A DNA stretch of 64,000 nt from Callaeas wilsoni (GCA_013398955.1 VWPU01003044.1:124001-188000); one strand, 5' to 3'; positions 52,901 through 64,000 are shown, counted from the first letter of the stretch. Notes: generated by a model from the sequence alone, not told the origin. Numbers and translations: made by a program.

Positions 52901-55797
52901 GAGAGAATAACAAACTGAATAGCAAAAGATTGAAGTTTCTAGCAAGTTGAAAATACCATGGTTTGTTTTCCACTAATACCAAGAGAGATAAAGTTAATCT
53001 GAAAGTACACAGAAATTCACATTTACAAAATCTGGTCTCCACAAGGCCATGAAATCCTTAATTTGTTTATTTCTCCCAGAAGAATATAAATCACTGTTGC
53101 ATCGCCCAAATGTTTGTGAGTTTATCAAAAGGAGCGTTTATTCAGCATTCGTTCCACTCTGTCATTAAATCCTCTGGATTATATGGCTGTTGTTGTCTTT
53201 TAAATTCCTGATAAATATGTTGCTGACAGCCAGCTGTTCTTTCCAATGCATCATAACCAACCATCCTAGAGCAGATCATTAGTTTGCTTGCATCCATCTA
53301 TTTTATTTATGCCGTGCAGAGAGATTACAATGGCCATCTGCAACTGTGGGCACTTTTTGTTTTGGAGGAACGCACCATCAGTAGCACAGGAATGTGAGGG
53401 ACAAGGCAGAGTTTCAAGGAAATCAGCTCTCTTGGAGTGAAAAGGCTTGCCTGCTCAGTAGGGGGATGCTTTGATATCTCTGGTGGCTTCAGCCCTTTTT
53501 CCCCTGAGGTGGTTTTGGAGCCATGCAGACTGGTGACCCTATGAGAAGCCTCTTGGGGCTGAATCCCCAGGCAAGGCATGGGGAAATGCCTGACCCATCA
53601 CACCACCTGGTTATCCCTGGGAGCCAAAATGTGGGTGTACAAAAATTCTCATTTATGCCACAGACTTTTCCCCCTCATCCTCTTATGCTACATTACATTT
53701 GTTAAATAGAAGGTCAGAGCTTTCAAAAGTTTCCCCCTTGGCAGCAAGCTGAATATTCCTGCTGCTTTTTTGACTTTTCAGTGGTCTGAAGCATCAGGTT
53801 TGGTTCGCTCGCAGTTCGAGCTGTCAAACTCCTGTGTACAGAGCAGTCGGAGTATGTTTCTGCTGGGGAAATCGAACAGCACGTTTTCCAGTTTGCAGCT
53901 TTCAGCCCACATGGTTCTTTCTCAGAAAACAAGGGAATGCTGCCCCTTGCACTTGTAATTTACAGTAATTAGCAAGGAAATTATGCTTGGTTTGAGAAAC
54001 AGAAGCACAGTGAGCAACTTGCTCCTAAAAGGAAGATTTGGAAAGGAGGCTCGCATTGGAAAGTAGTACATTTTTATTCCTGGTGTAAACATAAATATTC
54101 AACACTTTTTGCAAATCAAAAATCAGAAGGAAGAAAAGCAGTGATCTTTGGATTGATTTAAATTTTTTTTCCTAGCTTATGCTGAAATGCTTAATATTTC
54201 AGCTGTGTGTGAAATGCAAGTAAGCTGATAAATTGGTTGTATTAATTGGAAAAAAAAAACCTAACCCAAAAAAATCCTAGCTGAGACACTTTATTTTCAA
54301 AGAACAGATGGCTTTCTTTACTTACAGCTGTAGAATATTTTGCTGCAACATAAAGACATATAGTATATCCTCTGGGGATTAAGGAAAACGAGTTGGAGAG
54401 AAAACATTGCAGGGAAAATCATTAGAAGCTCTAGAAATAATAGAAATAACAGGCCTGACTCTGGTACCACTGACCTTTGTTGGCTTCAAATGAGATCAAG
54501 ACATCAGCAGGACCCCTACTTGCCCTGAGTTTCCCACCCTCCTTGCCATGAGGACAGCAGCAGGAGAAGCCCCATCTGCAGACATTCCCTGTGGCAGAGG
54601 ATGTTTTTCATGTTTTCTCTACCAGCCTGCCTGGCTTAACCTTTTGACCATCCTTCAGCTGCCTCTTAATGTGACCATTTTATCAACAACTGCAGTGAAA
54701 ATGGCAGTCAGTTTAGCCAGCTCTGTCTGCCTCTGCTTGAAATTTTATGTATTGTGACCTTCTTTGTGCCCTTAATTTCTGCTGGAGATGCTCATCTCCT
54801 TGCACTGTAACCAATGAATCAATTTTATTTTCTCTGCTGTAAGCGTTGGGGGAGCGCAAAGCAAAGTTCCTCCCCCTGCTCCTTATCTCAAATAAGAAAA
54901 CTCCTGCAGTTTTTCTCTCTTTGTAACTGCCTATTGATTGTGTATGTCAACTGTACGTCTGTGGGTGCTGAAGGATTTGATTTTATTTCTGTTTGCTCAA
55001 TATCTAAAAAATGACTGCTTGAAGGGCTGCTGAAAAGTGGGGGTCTTGTCCACAGGTTTTATAATGAATTATTTGCATCTAATTATATCAGGATGGTGTA
55101 ATTACACAAGGTATTTCCTGTTTGTTTACTTGCTTAGGTATTCTTTTTCAATGATATATGCATCTGCAGTCCCAAGGCCCTAGAACTGCCACAGGCAAGA
55201 TTGCCCCATACTGCCTTACACATGGCCAGATTTAGTGCCCTTAGATGAACTGTTTGCCAGTAAGTAAAAATAGTCATTTTTCTGAGTGTTTGATGGCAGT
55301 GGATGCTGTGCTGACTTCTGTTGGTCTGGGCAGTCCTCTGCCACCGAGAGCAAGTCAGATGTGTGCCTGAATGAAACGGGCTGGGAAGGACTAAAAAAAT
55401 TGCCTGAGGAATGAGAAGCAAGCATCAATTACTTGCTCAAGGATGAAAAAGCATTTGGTAGGCTACTTAGATGGCTGAGCATATCTTGAATTTGACTTCA
55501 GCATCCTGGCCTTGCACATACAGCACACCTCCTATCACATCTGTGACATTTGAGCAGTTCGAAGAGGGCTTGTGCACTGAAACTTCTTGTCAGGGCCAGG
55601 GCCATCAGCAGAGGAACTCTGGGAGGGAGAAGTGGCTGGCATGAGCTTTGGTCCATCATGGGTTCAGAACCATCAGCACTGGAGCAGGGCAGTTTGTGGG
55701 GACTGTTAACTCCTATCTGTGACTGCTGAACTCCCTCTGCAAAGCTCACACACTCTGACACCCTTAGTCAAAGTCATGTGTGTGCCCTAAGGATCTG

Positions 55798-55914
55798 GCT
55801 GTCATGCCCAAGGTGTGATTCCTGGGGTGTCCTGAGCAAGGCCAAGAGTTGGACTTGATGATTCTGATGGGTCCCTTCCAACTCAGCATATTCTATGATT
55901 CCGTGATATAGTAG
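55798..55914 (+). mobile_element. CR1 LINE fragment with well-preserved 3' end
   Basis: The sequence runs through GTCCTGAGCAAGGCCAAGAG, TTGGACTTGATGATTC, GGGTCCCTTCCAACTCAGCA and ends TTCTATGATTCCGTGAT. These are the conserved last hundred or so bases of a plus-strand avian CR1, including the short terminal ATTCTATG-type repeat. The copy is 5'-truncated. Among the CR1 pieces here it is the least diverged at its 3' end, so probably the youngest. Confidence 0.92.
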
Positions 55915-57156
55915 TAGGTCATAGAGTAATTCCCTGTGGAACTTGCATTATTCAGTGCAAGTCTGTCATGTGTGTGTGACAGTTATTCTAAAACTGGTAT
56001 TTCCAAGCCTAGTGCAAAAGTGTTTGAGGTACAGCTTCCAGCAAATATTTGCATGTGATCAAATATATTATCTATTTAATTCTAGGTCCATAGTCAAGAT
56101 TGCCTTTATTAGATTTCAGGAAATCATTATTGCACTGCCTTCTCCTGGGAGAGGTGCCCAAGGCACTGAGCCCCTGAGCAGAAGCCTGAGTGAAGTAGAA
56201 GTTCTCAAATTACCACAACTCTGTTCAGTTTGTCGCTGTATCTAGAAAAGCACAATATCTAACCTCCTTTTACCTGCTAGGGCCTGCTGAATAAGAAAAT
56301 ATGTCAAACATAGGTGAGAGTGTTGCTGTTTCTATTGTTACAGATTTATGATTTCATAGCAAGATGCAAACCTGAAAGAATTAAACCTCTGCTTTTACAG
56401 AGAGAAGTCCCTGCATAGCTCCAGCCCTTCAGAGGTTAAAAGCAAAGGTAGCAAGGAGAAGCATTTGGAAGTTAGGGCTCAGATAGTGCCAGGTATTGCA
56501 ACTCACTGCTTGAAGATTTAACTCTGTGCTTGCAACTGGATTAAGGTGGGATGTTTGGCACATCTCTGAATATAGCAGAACCTTGTGCTTCACATGGCTG
56601 TTGGAAGGATATCTAAAAATGGGAGCAAAGTATTAATGTATATGTGGGGCAGCAGGGCTGGAACTGGTTAGCAGTGTACAGCAGATTCTTCATCCTCAGA
56701 GTTTTGAAATGAAGAGGTTTTCCTGTGACATAATTCTGTATATCAAAGCTCTAATAGGTGAGTAATTCAGAGTCTGACTGACAGGCATACAAGTCCAATG
56801 CAAAGCACCCTCTGCAAAATGATCATGTAAACCAGAGGGTGGAAAAATACTGTATGTGTGTATATGTGACAAAAATTCCCTGTTGATTCAATAATGGGTG
56901 CTTTGTTTTTCATTAGATACAATATTGGAGATGTGTCATCTTTAATCCATTTCTGTCAAGCTCAGTTGTCAGAAAGAGTGAAATTTCTTTCAAAAAAGAC
57001 ATAGCAGCTAATCCCTAAAAGCACACTGCAACCACATTCTGGTCTTTCCAGATCTCTAATCAATGTCTCCTTCTGCAAAGATGCCCTTGAACCTTGGAAA
57101 TGGCCTCATAATATTAATAGAAAAGATAAAAAGTACTCTTTTTTCCCTATTCTTAC

Positions 57157-57226
57157 CTTGAGGAGAGGGACACCTTTTTAAATATTTGTTTCTTTTGTAA
57201 CTCAGTGTCACAGTTACATCAGTCAG
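57157..57226 (-). other. Exon-like segment with one open frame
   Basis: A minus-strand acceptor (GTTGATGAATTTTCAG) leads into 70 bases ending CAAG|GTAAGA, a strong donor. Only one frame lacks stops, giving LTDVTVTLSYKRNKYLKRC and three to four more residues, which reads like protein. It is on the same strand as, and about 5 kb downstream of, the membrane-protein exons, but that gene's frame stops at 62331, so a link would need an alternative transcript. Pseudo-exons of this quality do occur by chance. Confidence 0.2.
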
Positions 57227-60200
57227 CTGAAAATTCATCAACTTTTCAGTATGAATTTGAGTTTAAAAAATGATTGATGTGGTGGTCTGTTTTCTTCGGA
57301 GCCTTCTTGTAGTGTTTTAAAAGAGTGCCCAAATGGTGAAACCTGCAATTTTGAAACAAAAGCCTTTTCCCATTGAGTATGGCCAGGTACTCAGAACCGT
57401 GAAAGGAATCACTCATAGAGCTGTATTACTTTTTCACAGGAATAATACTATGTATTAGGAAAAAACTGGCTATCAATCAGATTTCTTTGACAAAAGATGT
57501 GAAGTTTGCTTTTTTAAATATGGAATTCATTAGTATTATTGAATAGCCTTATCATATTTCTTTTAACTATAAATGATTTCCTCATACTTGGTTCCTCAGT
57601 TTTCAAAGGCTTTAGAAGTTACATAAAAGCAGGTACATGATAGAAGGCTGGGTATTGTGGAGGTGTTAATACGTGGCAGACTTCTTTTTAACCTAAGCAC
57701 ACATATTTCAGGACCCATTATCTTGTCTTTTCTTTTGATAAAGTGGTTTTGGATTGACTATTACATTCTAAGGAAATTCAACACAGGTTATTTCAGGCAC
57801 ACAGTGACCAACGCTCCTCACCTGGACAACAGCTTTTCCAATCGGACAAGATGGAAAAATAAATGTGTGTTCTCAAATGTCCTCTCAGGGCAGACCTGGG
57901 TGAGAGACATATGAATGAACCAAACACCAGGACCATGATAAAGGCATGGGACAGCTCGGCTCTTGAAGCTGATACCTGCAGGACGAGTTGTAAGTTTGAG
58001 TCACAGGCGGTTGGAGATGTGCAGAGACCATTAACATAAACATTCTTCTGTGATGCTAAACATGTGTGGTGTGAAAATCCCCTTTAATTGTAGCTGTACA
58101 GCAGCCTCTGTGCGCTCACCTATGATAAACAAGGCCTTTCATAAAAAAATATTGCTCATATAGGTACTAATCTGTGTTCAATGACAGCACAACACTTCAT
58201 CTACATTTATTTATTGAACACTGGGGTAGGCATAGAGTGTGTTTCTCTAAAAGCTTCCATGAATGTTAATGACAAGGAATATCACTTGTAGACAACACTT
58301 GTGCCTAGGAAAATATAGAAAAGGAAAGCCGATAAAGCATCATGTGAAAAATATTAGCTTGCTGAAAATCTTTTTACAGTTTGAATTAATTTTTAGTTCA
58401 GCAGCAGTTGTTAAACCTATAAATAGATAAATAGCCTTTTGCCTTCCTATGGCTTTTTTCCTCTTATAGTGTGCTTTAGAAGTCTTCACATTCAGTGATT
58501 TTTATTTTATTATATTTAGTTAACACTGCAGGCTCTCTTTCAGAGAACTGCTTTGATAACAGGCTGTTTTATCTCAGTTCCTAGTGTGATAAAAGCCATT
58601 TAGAGTCACTTACTTTATACAAAACAATGCAAAGTACAAGATATTTTGATGATAATTGCATCTTTTAAAAAGGATGACCATCTGCCTTTATTCACTTTTC
58701 CTGCTTCCAGTGTCCTTTCGAGCTCCACTTTCCCTATGGAAAGATGAAATCACAGAGATCATTTTCAGTCTTGTCAGCTGTGAAGATGTGGTAACCATCT
58801 TCTAAGATAAACATATGGCTGGGTCTTAAGGGCTTTTTCAAACCAGGAATCCAAATATAGGCTGCCAAGTTGTGTACAGAAGCATCTGCCACGTCAGTTT
58901 CCCATCACAACGCCTCCCTGCACCACCAGAAAGCCTGAGCTGGTGCCTGCTCTTTTCCAGGTTGGCATTTGATGGCAAGAACCAGCCACAAAAATGTAGA
59001 GCTGTGTATCTGAAGGCTTAGCTTTAGACTCCTTAATCTAAATGTTTTAGGAATAATTTGGGACAGAAGAGACTCATCCATTCAGAGAGTTCCAACAAAA
59101 ACCCAGTTGTAAGCCACAGGGTAAGCATGGAAGGAGCTGGAAGTTGAGCAATCTCTCCAGGTGGAACAGGGAGTGATTATTTTAAGACACACTTTAGTCC
59201 CACGGGCAATGCCATTCACAGGGTCCTTATTGGGCAGGCCAGGAAGGAGCTATTCGTACTCCACCTGATCTTTTTTTACACAGTTCCTGACAAAACCGTT
59301 GTCTAGTCTCTCTATCTTGCTTCATTTGTGGTCTCTTGGTTTAGGTGGCTTCCCTCCTGAGGAGCATTAAGCAGGAATTGCTCCATACGTGGGTCTGTAG
59401 CAGCTCCTCATAGCTAACCAGAACATGTTTCCAACTTCAACCACTTGATTTTCCTGCTGGACAGTGCTCCTGCCTCCTGCCTTTTGAGAGGAATCTTTTA
59501 ATTTGCCTCTGTGAGCTGTTATGGCTCTTATTGGAGGTTGACTCTTTCCCTTTGACCTTGAAACATGGTGGGATTCTGGTAGTGGGGTGGCCTTGCCCAT
59601 GTCTTCCTTCTACTGGTGGCTCTGAAGAAGCGAGGTCTGCACTTAGGAGAAAGCACAGCCAAAGGAATTTGCAGTTGACCACTTACTTCCTCATCAGCCC
59701 CTCATACAAGAAATACCTGGAGATATAGAGCTTAATAAGGCATTTTTCCCCAGGTAATCAGCACAATTATGACAAACCTCCTCATTAAAATTTTTGTGTG
59801 AAGACAACTGTTTTGGTTGAAAACGTGCATGGTGCTTGTGGGCTAAAATCACCACTGGTAATTTTATATAGTAATACTTTTTTTGAACTGGGTGGGTTTC
59901 TCTGCTTGGTTTTTTTGGTGGTCTATAAGCAAGGCCCCTGAAATATTTATCAAAACAAAGACTGGTGATTTTTATTAACTTTTTGTTTTGAAGTAGAACA
60001 TGCCCCCCATTCCAGGAAGTTAACTTACTGTTTCTAATCGCATGGAACGTGCCCTGAAAATCAGAGGAGGACGTGTCATACAGAAAGATCCATAAAGGTT
60101 CAGGAAGTTAGACTTATTGCTATTTGTGAAGCCATTTAACACTGTTTGGAGCAGTTTTAGCTCACCAACACTCCACTGGTGAATCTCAAAATATCTATCT

Positions 60201-61643
60201 CGTTTATCTGAGACAGCCTTCTGCAATGTATCTTCCTTTGTTCTTACCTAGTGCTTGCTCTCACTCTTTACTTTTAACCTTACTTTAAAACTTCACTCAT
60301 TTACTTCAGGGGCGAAAACTCTTTTCCCCTTCACCCCACGTACTGAATAACCAGCTAATAAACAGGGAGTCAACAATTCGTGAAGTACTTCCTTCACCTA
60401 AGCTAACTGTTGAATAGGAACCATGTTCCTAGCAATTGGAATCACACCAGAAACATGCCTTGAACAGACTTAAAGCTGCAGCCACTGCAATCAAAAGATT
60501 AATAGATAAGTAATTAATTTTAATAAGTTACCCTCCTACATAGACTATTTTAAAACTTTAAGATTGCTAAAATAAGACATTTAATAAACACAAAGGGAAA
60601 AGAATCTCAGTAGCTGGATTAAAAAAAAAGACAACAGCCTTGACTCACACATCTAACATTGTCTGAAAAAAAAAAGAGTTTCAAAAATATTAAAGAGTAC
60701 AGAAAATAATTTTTCAAAAATAGATCTTTATTAGCAGTCCAGGTTAGAGAACTGGATATTCACTTTGATTAGGGTTTTCCATTGAGAGGAATAAAAATTT
60801 TAGGTTTTCATAGGTTACAAGTTAAAAAATATGGAAAGTGATATATTTACATTACAAAGATGAAATTGAGTTACAGCAGCTAATAGGATAAGTGTTGCAA
60901 GTTAGACATTAGAAGAGGGATATGAACCCAATTTATTGGGCAAATTAACTTTGTTAGAACACTTGAGCTGGCGCAAAGATAAGAGCGCCTTTTAGGAGAC
61001 AAACTGCCTGCCTTGCTTGTGTACTCCAGTGTTTCTCTAATGATTATAAAATTCTTTAGGAAAGATTTTTTTTCACCAGCCTAAGGGCTCCAAAAGATAT
61101 TGATAAATGTGCAACAGAAGGAGAATGAAAGTTGGACTCAGTGCCCTAACTCTTCATATCCTAATACCTGCTGAAGCGGTTCTGGTTCTTTTGCTCTGCG
61201 TAACTGAAATTGTGCTCCTGCGTGACGTGGGTGCCACTGATTTGCAAACTGAGCTACTCAGTGTTTCCAGGACTTGAATAACAAACCTAGAGAATCCCTC
61301 AAAAAATATGTCCTGGAAAGCAAAGTAGCAGATAGAGCCTGGCCAAACTGAAGGGAAGCTGAAGCTGTGCCCATCTGAGGCAGCTCAGATACGGATTGAA
61401 ATGCATTTGGCATCTCTTTCCTGTTTGATAATGAGCCGTACTCTGTTTTGCCTTGTGCCCAAGGATTTCACAGTGCTTCGTACAAGTAAGGTGAGTGATG
61501 TCTGGATGCAGTCAGGCATTGACCAAGGGGATCTTAACATGCTTGTTAGTGCAGAAGGTCTTCTGCTATTTCCAGACTGTTCAATGTGAGAAAGGGAAGT
61601 GGGCTTCAATGGTGTACCCAAGGTTATGCCTCAAATTATTTAC

Positions 61644-61700
61644 CAGATGGGAAGCAGTCACAAACAGTCCCCTCCAAGATCGTGGGGCTGATCTGCCTAC
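61644..61700 (-). other. Exon-like segment downstream of the membrane-protein gene
   Basis: A very good acceptor, CTGGCTTTCTTTTATTTTCAG, is followed by 57 bases and a moderate donor, CATCTG|GTAAAT. One frame reads RQISPTILEGTVCDCFPS and meets a stop just beyond the donor; another stays open for about 39 codons. As it lies about 0.6 kb beyond the membrane exon on the same strand, it could be an alternative 3' exon. Confidence 0.2.
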
Positions 61701-62068
61701 CTGAAAATAAAAGAAAGCCAGTCCTCTTTGCAGTGAGAAATTTGAGCCAATTTGTTTTGAACAATTTGCTATGAGATTTGATCAAAAAAAGAAAAAGAAA
61801 AACCCCGTGAAGCTAGACTAAACAGTGTTCACAGCATAGTGGTCATCCTTCGATGTGATGCTTTGGAGGAGCTGAGGCAGAATGTGCTTTTTCTGTGGAG
61901 TTTAATAAAAATAAGTCTATGAAACATCTTCTGATGCAAAAATCCAAGACTGTCCTCAACATCTAATGCTGAACCTTAAAATTACCCTACCTGAATGCAT
62001 GCAGATGAGTTGTGTTCATTAATTTTAGCAGCATCTGTGCCCATTTACACCAGCTAAATATGTAACAT

Positions 62069-62330
62069 TCAATATAAGTCATTTTCTTGTCCCTTTTCAA
62101 TTAGCTCCATTACAGAAAATCTAATTAAATCATATCTTTTAGCAGGAACCAAGAATTCAAGAGCTAAATTTTTGCACTTAATTAAAACCTCTTCATCTTG
62201 AACAGTTAATTTTCTGAAAAAGATATCCAGTAGTTTTTCCTCTGATCCACTTGGTTCGTGAATGAGATGGCTCATTTACTCTGAGATGGCTCTTGAAGTG
62301 TACGCTCAGGCTCCAGCTCTTGTGACGATC
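62069..62330 (-). pseudogene. Possible broken former cytoplasmic-tail coding sequence (or 3' UTR)
   Basis: After the TGA at 62331 the same frame stays open to about 62282, where two copies of TGAGATGGCTC (plus strand, 62263-62273 and 62282-62292) lie exactly 19 bp apart. Nineteen is 1 modulo 3, and the frame that is open downstream, 62275-62069, is offset from the transmembrane frame by exactly 1. The downstream part is charged and protein-like (for example GSEEKLLDIFF and later KRYDLIRFSVMELIEKG) and closes at its own TGA. The seen facts are the stop, the direct repeat, the 19-bp offset and the open frame. The inference is that a longer tail was interrupted by a nonsense change (C-to-T in a CGA codon would suffice) and a 19-bp duplication. 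The alternatives are ordinary 3' UTR with a chance frame, or a sequencing or assembly error. Confidence 0.35.
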
Positions 62331-62557
62331 TCAGAAGATGATGGGAATCATAGCTGCTTTTCTCCGCACTTCTGGATAAAATCTCTTCAGATACAGCTTG
62401 TGTTTCTTTTGGGCCCACAGAGACATCTGGATGACCATCAAGAAAGCAAAGATGCCAACTAGCAAGGAAAAACATTTAAAGAAAAGGATCATGTATGTTC
62501 TTTCAAAGGCTGTTTCTGTAAATACAATAGGGTTTATGGAAATATTTGCAGTCTCTT
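62331..62557 (-). CDS. Transmembrane exon with stop codon, unrecognised type I membrane protein
   Basis: The exon follows a strong acceptor, GTTGTCTCTGCCCACAG, and opens in phase 1, so the G left by the 46-bp exon completes a GAA codon. It encodes 74 further residues to a TGA at 62331-62333. In order: a short extracellular linker with one N-glycosylation sequon (N-I-S, about residue 5); a hydrophobic helix of about 26 residues (roughly residues 23-48, from MILFFKCF to MVIQMSLW, with one Lys near its start); then a strongly basic juxtamembrane stretch, [17 protein letters not shown], which by the positive-inside rule places the C-terminus in the cytoplasm. No plausible donor is visible between the helix and the stop, so this is probably the last coding exon. 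An ATG upstream (62580-62582) also opens this frame, so a small intronless reading of about 82 residues is possible but less attractive than the phase-matched splice. The protein is not recognised; it could be a cytokine- or adhesion-type receptor with a membrane-proximal fibronectin III domain. A clear AATAAA does not follow closely on this strand. Confidence 0.6.
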
Positions 62558-63668
62558 CTGTGGGCAGAGACAACTCTGCCATTCCTCTCAGCCTGGTGGT
62601 TGCTGATACACCATAGCTCAAGGCTCAGCCTCCACATCAGAATTTGCCCACATGATGTTCACATTTGTTAGACACACTCTGTACCACCTCTGACTTCACC
62701 ATAAATCCATATATCACAAGGCCTCCTTGGCCATGGTGCCGTCTCAAACCATGGCCTCTCTCAACTATATTTCTGGTTTGTTTCTGAACTATAACACTTC
62801 TTTGTTCCTACCTCTGGCTCCCAACCATAACAGGGAGCTGTCGAGGGAGAGCTTGGCCCTAAAGCAAGTAGGCAGTAACTGCCTGATCCAGGGGCCTGGC
62901 AGGGAGGTCCCAAAAAGCCCAGCAACTGCAAGACTTCCCTACTGTGGTTGTCAGGAGCCAGTAAGTGGATCTTGGGTACCTCTCCCTTCAGGCTGAGTGG
63001 TAGCAAATAGGGGATAATTTTACCGCATTTGCATTTTTTGCAAATTCATCATCCTTTCTTCCTTAAAATGAAGTGGTTAATCAGAAACATTCATTTAGTG
63101 TCTGGTCAAGTTATGTCTGGGACAACTACAGCAAGGATGAGTGTGCTCTATATGTTGCTGCTCCTGCCATTGTAGGGACAGCCCTACATTGTCCCCAAAC
63201 TTTCAGATAATTTCCATATGGAAGCCAAAAGGACAAAAACATTTCATCTTTTCAAACAAAATTTCAATTTAATTTTTGCCTGATGCAGTTTAACCCACTT
63301 TCAAAATTTGTTTCTTTTTCATTTGTAAGCCACGTCGGGCTACTTCTTACAAGTAGTTTTTATAGGTTTCTATTTTGAAATGGAGAAATAATTAAAAAGT
63401 GAATGTTTGGGAGAGTTCAGTCCCAGAGACCATATTTTTGTGAGTGCTTAGGTCTCTAAGGATGCGGGAAAGTACTGAGCAAGAGTCACAAATGCTACTA
63501 AGCAGGCTGCTCTTACAAGCATTTTGGAGGTTTATACTTTTATCTCATAGGGGGAATTTGATGGCAATATTTCATATGCTATAAACTTTTTTTGAAAATT
63601 TTAGATTTCCAGAATTCTCTTCCACAAACAGCACTTTAAATGCTGTCTTCATTCTGTCTCAGACTTAC
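62558..63668 (-). other. Intron between the two coding exons of the membrane-protein gene
   Basis: This minus-strand interval runs from GTAAGT at the donor to CCCACAG at the acceptor, about 1.1 kb, and interrupts a glutamate codon after its first base. No repeat or further exon was recognised within it. Small open frames on both strands (for example 62727-62996 on +) show no splice context or recognisable protein content. Confidence 0.5.
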
Positions 63669-63714
63669 CTGGCAGAGTTTGTGTCATCACTGTGAAACTA
63701 ATCCAAGACCCAGC
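63669..63714 (-). CDS. Internal coding exon of an unrecognised type I membrane protein (penultimate exon)
   Basis: On the minus strand this 46-bp segment is preceded by a pyrimidine-rich acceptor ending TTTTCTTTGCAACAG and followed by a consensus donor, CCAG|GTAAGT. Two of the three frames contain stops. The only open frame gives 15 codons, residues AGSWISFTVMTQTLP, and leaves one base, a G, for the next exon (phase 1). The pattern of alternating hydrophobic residues followed by TLP(E) resembles the final G-strand of a fibronectin type III domain, and such domains are commonly bounded by phase-1 introns; this is family knowledge and the assignment is inference. The next exon, about 1.1 kb downstream, requires exactly this phase. 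Earlier exons would lie beyond the right edge of the window; none is visible in 63715-64000. The gene name is not recognised. The splice signals are strong; identity as a real exon is likely but unproven. Confidence 0.6.
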
Positions 63715-64000
63715 CTGTTGCAAAGAAAAAACTGTTAGTTGTATATTTTACGTAAAGCAAAATGGCAAGTTTTCAAAAGCTCCCCATGGAAAATGAGTAT
63801 GGTACTTGTACTGGAAATGGGAGAGGAAAAATAGTAAGAAATGAACCCCCCAGCATGCTGGATCGGGTGAAGAGATGGATGGTAAATCCTTAGATCACTG
63901 GGGAGTCTGTAGTGGAGGGAAATATACACGAGAGTCCATGTGATAGTGATTTGAGGGAAGAGGAGGGTCTGATGGAGAAATGTTTGTGGGAGCAAGGAGA
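63715..64000 (-). other. Upstream intron of the membrane-protein gene, to window edge
   Basis: The interval ends, in minus-strand sense, with the polypyrimidine tract and CAG acceptor of the 46-bp exon. An 86-codon minus-strand frame (63735-63995) lies here but starts at a CTC/CTG-type codon and lacks a donor, so it is not called as an exon. Preceding exons must lie beyond the window. Confidence 0.4.

Larger units (their letters stand above)
43639..55797. other. Long gene-free stretch
   Basis: About 12 kb with only a degraded CR1-like block (46531) and the 12-bp tandem repeat (49929). Frames of up to 157 codons (49944-50417 on -) show no recognisable protein. AT-rich portions, for example 43880-44130, might be regulatory but carry no specific signal that I can defend. 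Confidence 0.5.
55915..62068. other. Mostly gene-free; minus-strand exon-like segments only
   Basis: The region contains the exon-like segments at 57157-57226 and 61644-61700, and a third minus-strand one at 59687-59716 (30 bases, acceptor CTCTATATCTCCAG, donor GGAA|GTAAGT). No confirmed gene or mobile element was found. It lies downstream of the right-edge membrane-protein gene and may include its 3' UTR. Confidence 0.4.

Noticed and set aside
59437..59682. Minus-strand frame whose first residues look like a signal peptide
   Set aside because: It starts at GTG rather than ATG, the rest is a charged random-looking sequence, and it has no supporting splice or promoter signals.
62272..62475. 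67-codon minus-strand frame overlapping the transmembrane exon
   Set aside because: It is a shadow of the transmembrane frame in another phase, with no hydrophobic helix or coherent composition.
63735..63995. 86-codon minus-strand frame just upstream of the 46-bp exon
   Set aside because: It has no ATG start and no donor, and its end lies in the intron polypyrimidine region; better explained as intronic.
1..64000. Endogenous retrovirus, CRISPR array, rRNA or bacterial-type operons
   Set aside because: No paired LTRs, viral gene-like long frames, regularly spaced repeats, rRNA segments or tightly packed same-strand genes were seen.

Overview
The window looks like avian (sauropsid) nuclear DNA: AT-leaning, long stretches with no gene, very few interspersed repeats, and nearly all recognisable repeats are short 5'-truncated CR1 LINE remnants with the typical bird 3' ends. 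I saw no Alu, L1, B1/B2 or long LTR material, no rRNA, no CRISPR array and no bacterial-style operon. Open frames of 60-200 codons occur on both strands throughout, many beginning at TTG, GTG or CTG rather than ATG. Almost all behave like chance frames in non-coding DNA.

Layout. From 1 to about 62,000 the window is intergenic or deep-intronic. It holds CR1 fragments (about 1273-1345, 27187-27411 and 55798-55914, with weaker ones near 20746, 39429 and 46531), a perfect four-copy 50-bp minisatellite (30611-30810), two G-quadruplex-type tracts (11375-11440 on +, 34275-34299 on -), a CTCF-like site (8143-8161), inverted SOX-like motifs (34419-34443), a small cruciform-capable element (43611-43638), a locally GC- and CpG-richer open frame with splice-like ends (35452-35815), and a few other exon-like segments of low confidence.

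The one convincing protein-coding signal is at the right edge on the minus strand: the 3' end of a gene whose body lies beyond base 64,000. A 46-bp exon (63669-63714) has a strong acceptor and a CAG|GTAAGT donor. It is open in only one frame and ends in phase 1. About 1.1 kb downstream a second exon (62557 to a TGA at 62331) starts after a strong acceptor and needs exactly phase 1. Joined, they give a short extracellular piece resembling the last strand of a fibronectin-III domain, an N-glycosylation sequon, one transmembrane helix and a basic cytoplasmic start: a type I membrane protein. I do not recognise the family member.

Beyond the TGA the same frame stays protein-like for about 80 more codons if one 19-bp offset between two direct repeats is discounted. 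This suggests the cytoplasmic tail was once longer and has been cut by a nonsense change plus a small duplication, or that the tail is reached some other way. It is the observation I would follow up first.
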